NCBI GenBank assembly: GCA_964588335.1
Contig: CAZPOV010000004.1
Span: forward strand, 186,001 to 250,000
DNA: 64,000 bases
Reading direction: 5' to 3'
Source: JAGQZY01 sp964588335
GTDB lineage: Bacteria > Bdellovibrionota > Bdellovibrionia > Bdellovibrionales > JAGQZY01
The notes under the pieces were generated by a model. That model saw only the letters and a program-made list of their open reading frames with translations, did no database searches and had not been told where the DNA came from. The position numbers and the translations under genes were made by a program. Every line of letters starts with the position of its first letter. Position 1 is the first letter of the stretch. Of the stretch, positions 34,923-44,407 are shown piece by piece.

Positions 34923-36575
34923 TTAGTGAAGGGAGTTGGGGAAAATAATATTCAGCGGAGGTTCGACAGCATCGGGTCGAGGCGGCCGATCGACGTTAAA
35001 ATGGGTACCGACCGATGACTTTCTTTGCAATGCGCATTCAATTGTCAAGCGGGCCACGGTTACCAGGTTCTTTAATTCGATCAGATCGGAATGGATTTCG
35101 AAATTTCGATAATACTCATCGATTTCGTTTTCTATATTGCGAATTCGGGTTAGAGCCCGCTGTAGCCGCTTGTCCGAGCGGACGATGCCGACGTAATTCC
35201 ACATCGATGTGCGAATTTCGTCCCAAAGATGGGTGATCAGCATCAACTCGTCATCATTTTCTTTGTTCAGTGTTAACGGAACATTCCAGGTGCGGGCCTC
35301 AGGCGTGGGGAACTCGGCGGGGTGCTCGTTAATGTATTGCGAAGAAAAATGGGCGAACGCCAAACATTCCAACAAACTGTTTGAGGCCAATCGGTTGGCG
35401 CCATGCAGGCCCGTGTTGGCGCACTCACCAACCGCAAACAGACCGGGCAGGTCGGTGCGGCCATACTCGTCAGTGAGAACACCCCCGCAAAGGTAATGAG
35501 CGGCCGGGACCACTGGTAACAAGTCTTTCGAAATGTCAAAGCCCAGCTTCAAGCAGCGTTCGTAGATATTGGGAAATTCTTTTTTGATAAAATCCAGACC
35601 CTTGTGGCGAATATCGAGGTAAACACATTCGGCGCCGGTTTTTTTCATTTCCGCATCAATGGCCCGAGCCACCCGATCTCTCGGGGCTAATGGTCCGGCG
35701 GGATCAAAAGCATAGGTGAATTTTTCTTCGTTTTGGTTGACCAGCTCCGCACCCTCACCCCGTAAGGCCTCGCTGATTAAAAAATTTCGCGCTTTTTGGT
35801 GGTACAAGCAAGTGGGGTGAAATTGCATGAACTCCATATTGGTGATGCGGCAGCCCGCCCGATAAGCCATGGCAATACCGTCGCCGGTGGCGCCTTCCCA
35901 GTTGGAGGTGTAGAGGTAAGTTTTTCCCGCACCACCCGTCGCTAGAACAGTCACTGGCGAGTAAATCGCCGTGAAGCGGTGATTTTCAATGTCGAGAAAG
36001 TGGCACCCAAGGCAGTGATCTTGGCCGGTGGCATAGTCTTGACCTTGATGTTGAGTGATCAAATCTATGGCGATGAAGTTTTCTAAAATTTCGATATTGG
36101 GGTGGGCTTTGGCTTTAGCGATCAAGGCTGTGTGAATCGCCTGTCCGGTATGATCCTGAACATGGAGAATGCGCCGGTGAGAGTGGCCGCCCTCGCGATT
36201 GAGGTTCTTATCTTGGTGTTCGGGGTTGCTCGAAAAATCAAATTGAACGCCCCATTTTTCAAGATCGGCAATTCGTTCAGGCCCGGCTTCAACCACTTTT
36301 TTCACAATGCGGGGATGGCAGAGTCCGTCTCCGGCGGCCAGAGTGTCTTCAATATGCTTGTTAAAATGATCATCGAAAGCCACAACTGAAGCAATTCCAC
36401 CTTGGGCCATGGCGGTGTTGGTGTGATGCATCTCACATTTTGCAACAAGAGTGACATTTCGGGTTTCAGCCAATTTAAGGGCCGTTGCCAAGCCGGCCAC
36501 TCCCGTGCCTACAATCAAGGCCTGAGTGCTTTTTGGACTGTCTGTGGATCGATCCCCGCCTACCATGCTCCGCAT
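34923..36575 (-). CDS. nadB: L-aspartate oxidase
   Basis: About 550 residues from ATG 36575 (in-frame TTG at 36602 and ATG at 36566 are alternatives; none has a clear Shine-Dalgarno site). NadB oxidises L-aspartate to iminoaspartate, the first step of de novo NAD synthesis. The FAD-binding dinucleotide fold is IVGTGVAGLATALKLAE; further family motifs are TAMAQGGIASV, GGHSHRRILH, MEFMQFHPTCL, RDRVARAID and GLHGANRLASNSLLE. The helical C-terminal domain is present. nadA and nadC are not in the window. Confidence 0.95.
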   Translation of the reverse strand: MRSMVGGDRSTDSPKSTQALIVGTGVAGLATALKLAETRNVTLVAKCEMHHTNTAMAQGGIASVVAFDDHFNKHIEDTLAAGDGLCHPRIVKKVVEAGPERIADLEKWGVQFDFSSNPEHQDKNLNREGGHSHRRILHVQDHTGQAIHTALIAKAKAHPNIEILENFIAIDLITQHQGQDYATGQDHCLGCHFLDIENHRFTAIYSPVTVLATGGAGKTYLYTSNWEGATGDGIAMAYRAGCRITNMEFMQFHPTCLYHQKARNFLISEALRGEGAELVNQNEEKFTYAFDPAGPLAPRDRVARAIDAEMKKTGAECVYLDIRHKGLDFIKKEFPNIYERCLKLGFDISKDLLPVVPAAHYLCGGVLTDEYGRTDLPGLFAVGECANTGLHGANRLASNSLLECLAFAHFSSQYINEHPAEFPTPEARTWNVPLTLNKENDDELMLITHLWDEIRTSMWNYVGIVRSDKRLQRALTRIRNIENEIDEYYRNFEIHSDLIELKNLVTVARLTIECALQRKSSVGTHFNVDRPPRPDAVEPPLNIIFPNSLH

Positions 36576-36742
36576 AAAACGCGAAGGGGGTGGGTATGTC
36601 AAGCAGCAAGGAAGCCAACGAGCGTAGTCCGCCTACGGAGGCGTTAACCGATACTTGATTCTTGGTGTCAGATATTAATAGAATGGGAGTAACCCGATTG
36701 GGAAACCCGATGAAAGTTGGGTCTGTCAAATCGTAGCCAGGG

Positions 36743-38599
36743 ATGGAATATATGACACTCAACCCAAGAATCGTGCTTGTATGCGCGACCTGTATCATAA
36801 TCAGTGGTTTTGTAGGCAGCTATAAAAGCTACCAAGTCTACAAAGACCAAATCATCGACAGTCAAATTGTTAAAAGCCAAACCGTTGCTGAATTCGCCGG
36901 ACAAAACATCCAGCAAAAACTTTCTCAAATTGAAGCCTCGGTTTCCTATTTGGATCAGTCCACTGTTGAAACGTTAAAACGGTTTGGAGTTCGCTACTTT
37001 GCCTATGCCTACCAAAAGCAAAACGATTGGAGCATCAAGTGGAAGGTGCTTGGTGAAATGGGTAAAGACGCCATCTTGTCGGAAGTTAAACCACTGGAAT
37101 TTTCCAAGCTCAGCTTAACCCAGCGGCATTGGTCTCACAGCAAAGACAATAAACTGATTTACATTGCGCCGGTGGCGCTGGCGGAGTCGCACCAGTTGAA
37201 AGAGGGCTTTTTAATTTTTGGAATTCAACCCGAATTCTTTAGCTCCATCAAGGGGACGTCTGACTCTTATGCTCTTGTCGATGTTGGCCGCCAAGAAATT
37301 TTTGGTCGGGTTCCTGCCGTTATTGACAACCCAGAGTCCTTCTTCGCAAAAGATGAAGGGATGTCGCGACACGCACACCAAGAGTCTGAGACTGGCACCG
37401 AAATCGTCACCGCCAGTTTTTTACCGGATTCTCAACTTTGGATTTTGCGACAAGAGTCGATGGCGTCGGTCGATTTTATTGGCAGTCGATTTTTTACTTA
37501 CTTTCTATTGACCAGTGGCTTTGGTTTGCTGGTTTTGATTTTACTGATGTTGGGGCGCCGTCCGTCGGCTGAAACCTCGTCAAAATCGGCTTTACAAGGC
37601 TTTGCCCGAGTCGTTGAGATCCTGCGCGCCAATTTTCGTAGGGCGAAAACTGCGACACAGGCGAGCCACGATCTTGATATCCCAGAACCGGAAGATCAAC
37701 TGTCTGCTGAAGTGCAAGAGATTAAAGATTTTGCCGACTTCCTCGATCGCATTATTGCTATGGAGTCGCCACGCCTGCAAAAAGTCGGAGTCACAATCAA
37801 AACTCAAGTGGAAGAGGGGGCTCGCGTTGTGGCCTCACCGCAAAGAGTGACAGATTTTATCAAACGATTGATCGGCAACTCGGTGTTGTCTCTTGAAGCA
37901 GAGGACAGTAAGGAAATTCAAATACAAATGGTTGAACAGCTCCAGTCCTATCAACTGATCTATGTGGACTCGAGAACCCAGTCTTTTCCATCGCAAGAGC
38001 CGACGTCATTGATGGCTCAAACCGAGGGCTCGCTGCAGGGAATCGATGGTATCATCGCCTATGCCGCATGGCTGTTTGAAGATCGACTAACAGTTGCGAA
38101 AAAAGGTTTTTGTTTATCGGTGGACCTTCCCAAAGCCGCGGCAGAGCAGCGAGCCAACCCGTTGGCTAAAGATCACGAGGCAGACACCTTGGACGTTGTG
38201 CCACTCACTGAGGCCCTTGAGCGCATTGAAATCGACGATGCTGACACCGATCTTGATATGATATCGGGGTTTGAGCCTGTCGAGACGGTCAAACAACAAA
38301 ACGATTTGTCGGACGGGGATGCTGAAGATCAAACGATCGACTTGACCGCTGAACCGAAAGTCAATTTCGATGATGTCATCGATCAGTTTCGTATGAAAGA
38401 TTTTAGTTTTAATATTGATCCTAAAGAAGCTGAAGAAAAACAGATTCTGGAAACTGCAAACGATAATAAAGACAAGGAGATTCTTTCTGAGGACATTGAG
38501 TTAAAAGAAGACGACAAGGGAATGTTTGAGTTCAACAGTGGTCAGTTCAAAATAAAGATTCGATCCCCCAAAAAGAGAGATAACGATGTCAGTAGTTGA
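36743..38599 (+). CDS. Membrane sensor-like protein with degenerate histidine-kinase ATPase region
   Basis: 618 residues; ATG 36752 is an alternative start. One membrane helix near the N terminus (VLVCATCIIISGFVGSY) and another near residues 240-270 (FFTYFLLTSGFGLLVLILLML) flank a periplasmic domain of about 210 residues. The cytoplasmic part has a helical segment and a region reminiscent of a HATPase_c fold (RVTDFIKRLIGNSVLSLEA), but the N-, G1- and G2-box residues and any phospho-His motif are missing. An acidic linker and a KIRSPKKRDN tail close the chain. It overlaps the next gene by 14 bases. Best read as a sensor that signals without kinase activity; this is inference. Confidence 0.65.
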   Translation: MEYMTLNPRIVLVCATCIIISGFVGSYKSYQVYKDQIIDSQIVKSQTVAEFAGQNIQQKLSQIEASVSYLDQSTVETLKRFGVRYFAYAYQKQNDWSIKWKVLGEMGKDAILSEVKPLEFSKLSLTQRHWSHSKDNKLIYIAPVALAESHQLKEGFLIFGIQPEFFSSIKGTSDSYALVDVGRQEIFGRVPAVIDNPESFFAKDEGMSRHAHQESETGTEIVTASFLPDSQLWILRQESMASVDFIGSRFFTYFLLTSGFGLLVLILLMLGRRPSAETSSKSALQGFARVVEILRANFRRAKTATQASHDLDIPEPEDQLSAEVQEIKDFADFLDRIIAMESPRLQKVGVTIKTQVEEGARVVASPQRVTDFIKRLIGNSVLSLEAEDSKEIQIQMVEQLQSYQLIYVDSRTQSFPSQEPTSLMAQTEGSLQGIDGIIAYAAWLFEDRLTVAKKGFCLSVDLPKAAAEQRANPLAKDHEADTLDVVPLTEALERIEIDDADTDLDMISGFEPVETVKQQNDLSDGDAEDQTIDLTAEPKVNFDDVIDQFRMKDFSFNIDPKEAEEKQILETANDNKDKEILSEDIELKEDDKGMFEFNSGQFKIKIRSPKKRDNDVSS

Positions 38600-40019
38600 A
38601 ACTTATAAAAACGAATTTAAAATTTTTCTTTTCGACGAAGATATTAGCCGATCTGACAAGATTGCTGACTTCTTAAAACAAAAAGACTTTCAAATCACTG
38701 CATTTAACAGTCGTGGTTTGTTTTCAGAGATTTTGAAAAAAGACCTTCCCCATGTAGTGATCATGTTCTATCAGCCACTCAATATGAAGTTTCGAGAACT
38801 GTTGAAAAAGGTTCGAGACAGTTCTTCTGAAATAGAGATCGTACTTCTAGGGTCGAATGAGTTCTGGCCCGGTGTCAGTTCTTTGATTCAAGCCGGACTG
38901 GTCAACGACTTTTGGAGCTACCCATTGGCCGGGCAAGGGCAGTTGGAGCTGCGAATTGAACGAGTTATCGAAAAAAATATCTATAAGTTTATCGCCGAGC
39001 AACGTTCAGAAGCGACAGCAAAAATCGTCCAACGTCTGGATGAGGTGGCCGATTCGCCGCGTATCGTTGCAGCAGGTCATCAAGACACGGATGATGTCAG
39101 TCGACTTTTAAGTGCCTCGCATCGCACCGAGGCGACGCTCATCGAAGAACTGGTGGCTCGTCTGAAGTCGCAGTACCCTGAAAGTGAATTTGTTTATTTC
39201 AAAAATTATCGCGCCAAAGATCAACTCTTGGTGACTCGTACCAGTTTTTCCTCTGAAAATTATTTTCGCGGTCAGGCGATTCCGTTTCACCAAGAAAGTA
39301 TTCAGTTGGATAGGAATGAGGCTCTTAACAAGTTGCGAGACCTTATTGAGGAAACCTTTTCGTGCGACAGTTTCATTATGCAGCCGGTGGAGTTTGCCGG
39401 CCACTTCTATGGTTTGATCATGGCGGTTAACTTTGAGGACAGTCATTTCTTGCAAAAAACCGCCCGTTACCTCAGTGTTTCTTTGCGAAATTACATGCTG
39501 GAAAATGCGACACAGGGATCGGATCGGGTTTCTGAGTTTGATGTGGGTGTTTCAAAAGCTCAGTTTCCCTATTCGGTTTCAACCGAGGTTTCAAGAGCCC
39601 GCCGTTTGAAGCTTCCGGTCTCGGTTGTGGTGGCTCACATTGAGTATGTTGGAGACAGTGATGATGATTTTCAAAAAGCCTTTTCACTCATTCAGAACAA
39701 TTTGCGCAATTACGATTTTGTAAGTTCGATTGATAAAAACCAAATTGGAATTGTATTGCCCCATTGTCGTTACGAAGATGCCGCAATCAAGGCTGAGACC
39801 ATACGTCGCCAGCTGGTGGCTCGCGGTTTAAAGGCTCAAAATACACCTTTGCGTCTTTGTTTTGGTGTCAGCGAATATCCAAGTTTGTCAGCCGATTCTG
39901 ACAGTTTGATTGGCGATGCCAAAAAGGCCTGCTCACAAGTTTTGGTTTCCGGTAAAAACAAAGTCTGTTTGTACTCGAAGTCGGATTCTCATGAGCCCGA
40001 GTTTTCTCCTCGAGCGTAA
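38586..40019 (+). CDS. Receiver-like protein with degenerate GGDEF-type domain
   Basis: 477 residues. The N-terminal part (about 1-125) looks like a response-regulator receiver (KIFLFDEDISRSDKIADFL), but the position of the phospho-Asp reads VVIMFYQP with no Asp. A GAF-like middle (about 180-310) follows. The C-terminal 150 residues have the shape of a diguanylate cyclase domain (RARRLKLPVSVVVAHIE; NNLRNYDFVSSID), but where GGDEF is expected the chain reads KNQIG before IVLPH, so no synthesis of c-di-GMP is expected. It overlaps the genes on both sides. A scaffold or c-di-GMP-independent signalling role is inference. Confidence 0.65.
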   Translation: MSVVETYKNEFKIFLFDEDISRSDKIADFLKQKDFQITAFNSRGLFSEILKKDLPHVVIMFYQPLNMKFRELLKKVRDSSSEIEIVLLGSNEFWPGVSSLIQAGLVNDFWSYPLAGQGQLELRIERVIEKNIYKFIAEQRSEATAKIVQRLDEVADSPRIVAAGHQDTDDVSRLLSASHRTEATLIEELVARLKSQYPESEFVYFKNYRAKDQLLVTRTSFSSENYFRGQAIPFHQESIQLDRNEALNKLRDLIEETFSCDSFIMQPVEFAGHFYGLIMAVNFEDSHFLQKTARYLSVSLRNYMLENATQGSDRVSEFDVGVSKAQFPYSVSTEVSRARRLKLPVSVVVAHIEYVGDSDDDFQKAFSLIQNNLRNYDFVSSIDKNQIGIVLPHCRYEDAAIKAETIRRQLVARGLKAQNTPLRLCFGVSEYPSLSADSDSLIGDAKKACSQVLVSGKNKVCLYSKSDSHEPEFSPRA

Positions 40020-40720
40020 TGTTAAAAGGTCAAGCGGGGCTACTTCTCTTTAAGAACATCAGCCTGAAAGGTCGTCTCGAGTCCGGTTTGCAAGACCTTG
40101 GGATTTGCGTCGTTGGCTGTCGAGATTTGCAGCCCTTTTTTAAAGCATTTGAAAAAGACAATTTTCATTTTGTCATGATTGAGGGAGATCTGGCGGTGGC
40201 CAACAATTGCCAAGTCATCCATAAAGTTCGGTCTCTACCAAACCACGGAATTGTGCCTGTGCTGGTTTTGGGTGACCCAGCCAACCATGATCACTTTCGT
40301 CAAGTTATTGAAGCGGGGGGTGACCGATTTTTAGATCACAGCATCGAGCTTGAATCCCTTCAACTAGAAATCCTTTCGGTTCTTCGCAGGTCACAGAGTT
40401 TCCATACTGAACCTGAAGAAATGGATTTTGGAGATGTTAAAATTAGAAAAGACCGCCAGCAGGTTTGGGTGCGGGGGAGCAAGATACATTTGACTCGGGT
40501 TGAGTTTAAAATCCTTGTTGAGTTGCTGACTAAGAGAGGTGAAGTTATCAGTCGGGAGGTTTTGTCTCAGCGGTACCTTTCGTTGCGAAACTCAAGTAAC
40601 CGCACTCTCGATGTTCACATCAATGCTCTTCGTAGAAAATTGGGTCATTTGGGTGAAAGCTTGACCACTGTTCGAGGTCGGGGTTATTCGTTTCGCTCTT
40701 CTGAGGGATCAGTCAAATGA
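40019..40720 (+). CDS. OmpR/PhoB-type DNA-binding protein with non-standard receiver
   Basis: 233 residues; the ATG overlaps the previous stop by one base. The C-terminal winged helix (about 135-228) is typical: LTRVEFKILVELLTKRGEVISREVL, RTLDVHINALRRKLG and VRGRGYSF. The N-terminal receiver keeps the alternating strand/helix pattern, but the acid pair near the start is missing and the phospho-acceptor position reads FVMIEGDLA with Glu55 in place of Asp, a change known to mimic the phosphorylated state in some regulators. It would bind DNA as the output of the two preceding proteins. Confidence 0.82.
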   Translation: MLKGQAGLLLFKNISLKGRLESGLQDLGICVVGCRDLQPFFKAFEKDNFHFVMIEGDLAVANNCQVIHKVRSLPNHGIVPVLVLGDPANHDHFRQVIEAGGDRFLDHSIELESLQLEILSVLRRSQSFHTEPEEMDFGDVKIRKDRQQVWVRGSKIHLTRVEFKILVELLTKRGEVISREVLSQRYLSLRNSSNRTLDVHINALRRKLGHLGESLTTVRGRGYSFRSSEGSVK

Positions 40721-40789
40721 TTAGGTTTTTTCACAATTTTCACAACCGAGTTTCATTCAAGTTTCAATAATGAGTAGTAGGGTGCATCT

Positions 40790-41620
40790 ATGTCTAATAC
40801 AGAAATAAAAATTAATAAGAATTTATCAATCCCTAAAATCGGCCTTGGAACCTGGCAATTGCAAGGCGAAGACTGTGTTAACACTGTCAGCACCGCACTT
40901 GATATGGGATATCGTTGCATCGACACCGCCCAGATGTATGATAATGAGGAGGCGGTTGGCAAAGGCATAGCAAAAGCCACCTTGCCGAGAGACCAGATGT
41001 TTCTTGTCAGCAAAGTTTGGCGAGACAAGCTGGCTTACGATGATATTATCAGTAGCACCGAAGAGTCGTTGCGAAAACTCAAAGTTGATACCATCGACCT
41101 GATGCTGATTCATTGGCCCAACCCCGAGATTCCTGTAGAGGCCTCATTGCCGGCTTTTGACAATTTAAAGAAAGATGGAAAAATCAAAGAGTTTGGTGTG
41201 GCAAACTTTACGACCTCTAATCTTAACGAGGCACAAAAAATCAGTGACGATTTTGTCTGCAATCAGGTCGAATATCATCCTTTTCTGTCGCAAAGAAAAG
41301 TTTTAAATTGGTTGCAAGACAACGCTAAATTTTTAATGGCTTATTGCCCTTTGGCGCGTGGCCAAGTTCTCAAAGACAAAACCTTACAAGATATCGCTGC
41401 TGCAGCCCACTGTGATGTCTCGCAAGTGGCCTTGGCTTGGCTGATACGACAAGATGGCGTGATGGCTATACCGAAAGCCAGCTCTAAGGAACACTTGCTC
41501 TCGAACCTGCAAAGCCATGAAATTGTCTTAAGCGACGAAGCGATTCAAAAAATAGACACTCTACAAAACCAAAATAAACGATTGATCGACCCCGACTTCG
41601 CTCCCGAGTGGGATCAGTAA
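40790..41620 (+). CDS. Aldo/keto reductase
   Basis: A 276-residue NADPH-dependent reductase of the 2,5-diketo-gluconate reductase (DkgA/DkgB)-like group. The catalytic tetrad is complete: Asp45 and Tyr50 (DTAQMYDNE), Lys75 (VSKVW) and His108 (MLIHWP). Also present are GVANFTTSNL, NQVEYHPFL and the cofactor-phosphate segment IPKASSKEHL. Cytoplasmic, no signal peptide. Substrates are likely small aldehydes or keto sugars. It is 69 bp after the regulator gene and convergent with the histidine kinase at 41671, so it is probably its own unit. Confidence 0.93.
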   Translation: MSNTEIKINKNLSIPKIGLGTWQLQGEDCVNTVSTALDMGYRCIDTAQMYDNEEAVGKGIAKATLPRDQMFLVSKVWRDKLAYDDIISSTEESLRKLKVDTIDLMLIHWPNPEIPVEASLPAFDNLKKDGKIKEFGVANFTTSNLNEAQKISDDFVCNQVEYHPFLSQRKVLNWLQDNAKFLMAYCPLARGQVLKDKTLQDIAAAAHCDVSQVALAWLIRQDGVMAIPKASSKEHLLSNLQSHEIVLSDEAIQKIDTLQNQNKRLIDPDFAPEWDQ

Positions 41621-41670
41621 AAATTGTAACCGAGCGTTTTCCGGTTTTCGGCTCTGGGTCGGTCGTAGGA

Positions 41671-42948
41671 TCAGAAACGAACACCTGGGTCTTGGGTTTT
41701 CTTTAATTCGAAATAAAACGAAGTGTGGCCGTCTTTGGTCAGTTTGTAACAAAGCTCGCTTCCATGTTTGCGAATGATATTTTGAGACAGACTCAAGCCT
41801 AAGCCCGTGCCTTCACCAACCCCTTTCGTAGTAAAGAAGGGATTGAACATTTTTGACAGAATGTGGGGCTCTATCCCTGTTCCGCAGTCGACAATGCGCA
41901 CCCGGATGGTGTCTCCCAAGTTATCACATTCAATGCGAATCCAACCACATTTTTGAATTTTTGCAGCATAGAATGCATTGTTAAGTAAGTTGACCAAAAC
42001 TTGTGAAATTTGCACGCGATTGGCCAGCACTGTCCAATTTTCGAAGGCATCAACGCTCAAATCAACATCGTTGGCTCGATATTTTTGCTGGCACAGATTC
42101 ACGGCATCGGTGATCAATGTGGAAATGGGGTACGGACTGGTGGTGTCAGAATCTCCATCCCGTGAAATCTGACGTAAACTTCCAGTGATCTCTGAGATCC
42201 GCTCAACAATTGTCACTATTTTTTTAGCACTCGTGATCAGACGCTCACGATCGAGATCCTCTTCGTTGCTTAAGGAGTTCTCGATAATTTCTGCGTAAAG
42301 AGAGATGGCCCCAATGGGAGTGTTGATCTCGTGGGCGATGCCTCCGGCCATTTCTCCCAACGCTGTAAGTTTTGAGGCCTTGGCAATTTGCAGCTCCTGC
42401 TGTTGCAAGCGCATTTTCTGCTTTTGTGATTCAGTTTCGTTCTTTAGGTAAAGAACGAAACGATTTTTATCGACCGCTGACAATCCACAATAGTAGGTGG
42501 CAAAGTCATCCTCATTGAGTTGTATTGTATACTCAAAAGTCACCGAAAAAAAATCTTCAGTGCTACTTTCAATAATTTCAGAAACTTTAGCAGCAAATTC
42601 CTCATCAAGAACTTCAGCAAGATTTTTCTTCATAAGATGATCTCGGGGAGGCTTTCTATCTGTTAAGGCCTCAATCTCAAATTTTCGATTAAAAACATAA
42701 ACCTCACCAGGTAACGCTCGTATAAGCTGTTTGAGCTTGGTCTGGCCTTTGATGAGCTCTTTCGAATTGTCTTCGAGCCATTGAGTGCGCTGTCGAACTT
42801 CTTTTTCCAATAGTACTCGCCCTTCAAATTTCGCAAAGGCGTCGTGTTTGAGTGGAGTCTCACGATCCGCCTTTTTCATAAGTGCAGCGTTGATCTTCTC
42901 AAGTTTTTTTATTTTCTTTTTAAGCTCTTCGATTTCATTGTTACTCAT
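41671..42948 (-). CDS. Cytoplasmic PAS-like sensor histidine kinase coupled to a FIST protein
   Basis: About 425 residues from ATG 42948, which lies inside the end of the upstream FIST gene. Order: an N-terminal coiled coil (IEELKKKIKKLEKINAALMKK), a PAS-like domain (about 75-175), the HisKA box MAGGIAHEINTPIGA with His206, and a HATPase domain with LVNLLNNAFYAA (N box), VDCGTGIEPH (G1) and GEGTGLGLSLSQNII (G2). All catalytic boxes are intact. There are no membrane segments, so it must sense through the PAS part or through the FIST partner. No response regulator is directly adjacent on the same strand. Confidence 0.92.
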   Translation of the reverse strand: MSNNEIEELKKKIKKLEKINAALMKKADRETPLKHDAFAKFEGRVLLEKEVRQRTQWLEDNSKELIKGQTKLKQLIRALPGEVYVFNRKFEIEALTDRKPPRDHLMKKNLAEVLDEEFAAKVSEIIESSTEDFFSVTFEYTIQLNEDDFATYYCGLSAVDKNRFVLYLKNETESQKQKMRLQQQELQIAKASKLTALGEMAGGIAHEINTPIGAISLYAEIIENSLSNEEDLDRERLITSAKKIVTIVERISEITGSLRQISRDGDSDTTSPYPISTLITDAVNLCQQKYRANDVDLSVDAFENWTVLANRVQISQVLVNLLNNAFYAAKIQKCGWIRIECDNLGDTIRVRIVDCGTGIEPHILSKMFNPFFTTKGVGEGTGLGLSLSQNIIRKHGSELCYKLTKDGHTSFYFELKKTQDPGVRF

Positions 42949-44083
42949 AACCAAACGCAACCCCAGTTATGGTTTGATTGATATGAACACCTTCAAATTG
43001 TTCGCCATAAGTGTAAAATCCAATGGCCTTTTTGGCTTGGTGTAAGGTAACGATGGCTTGTTTTTCTTTATCATCCATAGCTTCAAGTTCAAGGCTTCGT
43101 AGTTGGCATTCAAAAAGTAAAGCGAGTGAAATCTCTCCAATATTATTTTCAATCCGACTATAAAGTTTCTTTAGGTCGTCGAGCATTGAGTTTTTTTTAG
43201 CGACGGTCAGTACACAACCTTCATCAATGGCACAACTGAATGTTAACGTTCCATCGGGATTTACTTTTTGAATACTTCTTATAAAGTGTTCGCCGCCGAT
43301 TTTGACCATTAAAGGATGTTGGGTGTAGATTTCGCGGCCAAACTCCTCGACCGAGATATTAAGGATGTCAGCATAGCCTTTGATCGCTAGTTCTCCATCA
43401 ATCTCTTTAACCAGGCGTTGCCCAGGATCGGCTTCAGTGATCACAACCCTCTTATCAGTTTCCAAAAAATGATGGGATTTGAAAGGCTTAAACGGAATAG
43501 TAGTCGTTACCAGTACGACAACGGCCTTTTGATTTTGAAAGCTTCCATTGAAAAAAATGGGGGTTTCTTTAAAGTTCAAGCCATCACCTGCGGAACCACC
43601 GATAATGGGCACATCGGCAGGGACAACATGTGAAAGATTCTCTATGACAGCCTCTTCATTCATTGCAATGCCATCAACGATCAAGAGAGCAAAGGATTTT
43701 CCCCATTGCATTTTTTCATGATGATTGATGAGGGCTCCGATGATTTCGTTTTGGATGGAGGCCAGTTCAATATCACTGACGTCATCTTTACAAGGGACTT
43801 CGATGAGTGTTGACTGAAAGCCTTGATCATCAAAATTGAGACCGACAATAGAATTGGTTTTCGGTCCCTGTGGTGAGATCTCTCCAGCCGTCCTGCAACA
43901 TAGAACTTTTTCGCCGAAAGATTGGTTGATGGCGGTTTCCAACTGATTAAAGTCGTAAGACGGTGAGGCAAAAAGAAGGGTTGTCGATTGCGGAGAGGGT
44001 GCAAGTTCTGTGACCAGAGCATTGATCGCCTCACCTGGAGTTTCAAGTTGAGAATAGGCACTTTTTAAATAAGGATTTTTCAT
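42941..44083 (-). CDS. FIST-domain sensory protein
   Basis: A 380-residue cytoplasmic protein. The FIST_N part has TTLLFASPSYDF, CRTAGEISPQG and VPIIGGSAGDGLNF; the FIST_C part has HPLMVKIGGEHFIRSI, ALLFECQLRSLEL and AIGFYTYGEQFEG. FIST domains are thought to bind small ligands such as amino acids and pass a signal to kinases or cyclases. Its stop overlaps the ATG of the histidine kinase by 8 bases, so the pair is almost certainly one signalling unit with FIST as input. Confidence 0.88.
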   Translation of the reverse strand: MKNPYLKSAYSQLETPGEAINALVTELAPSPQSTTLLFASPSYDFNQLETAINQSFGEKVLCCRTAGEISPQGPKTNSIVGLNFDDQGFQSTLIEVPCKDDVSDIELASIQNEIIGALINHHEKMQWGKSFALLIVDGIAMNEEAVIENLSHVVPADVPIIGGSAGDGLNFKETPIFFNGSFQNQKAVVVLVTTTIPFKPFKSHHFLETDKRVVITEADPGQRLVKEIDGELAIKGYADILNISVEEFGREIYTQHPLMVKIGGEHFIRSIQKVNPDGTLTFSCAIDEGCVLTVAKKNSMLDDLKKLYSRIENNIGEISLALLFECQLRSLELEAMDDKEKQAIVTLHQAKKAIGFYTYGEQFEGVHINQTITGVAFGYE

Positions 44084-44407
44084 AACTTAACTTTTCCACA
44101 ATTATCACTAGCAATTGAAAACCAGAAACCACTTTGTACTTCTCCCAACGGCTTCAACGGTTATTTATCGGAGGGTCTTGGCGAGGCTTTAGGTGCCTTG
44201 GTTTAAATTGACCTTTTCAGTGTCTTATAATGAAAAGTCATATAAAAATTGAAAGGATTGGCCCCTTAAGCTAGCAAAATCTTTTCGATTTTTAGTATTA
44301 ATTTTTTGTTAAAATCTTTGTACTTTTTTTATAGACTTGATTCAAAGGCCTACAGAGAAGCAGTAAAATCCCGAAAAGAAGAGGAACTGTTTTGCAAAGG
44401 AAAAAGG
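44084..44407. other. AT-rich divergent intergenic region
   Basis: 324 bp between the FIST gene (minus) and the HD-GYP gene (plus). It is AT-rich, with a perfect TATAAT at 44226-44231 on the plus strand; a TTGACC lies only 12 bases upstream, too close for a standard sigma-70 -35 box, so the promoter call is weak. An open frame begins at 44306 but adds a non-family extension to the HD-GYP protein. I see no RNA gene here. Confidence 0.5.

Noticed and set aside
38586..40019. Active diguanylate cyclase
   Set aside because: The fold looks GGDEF-like, but the signature is replaced (KNQIG), so activity is not supported.
44205..44231. Standard sigma-70 promoter (TTGACC/TATAAT)
   Set aside because: The two boxes are only 12 bases apart; only the -10 element is reported, with low weight.
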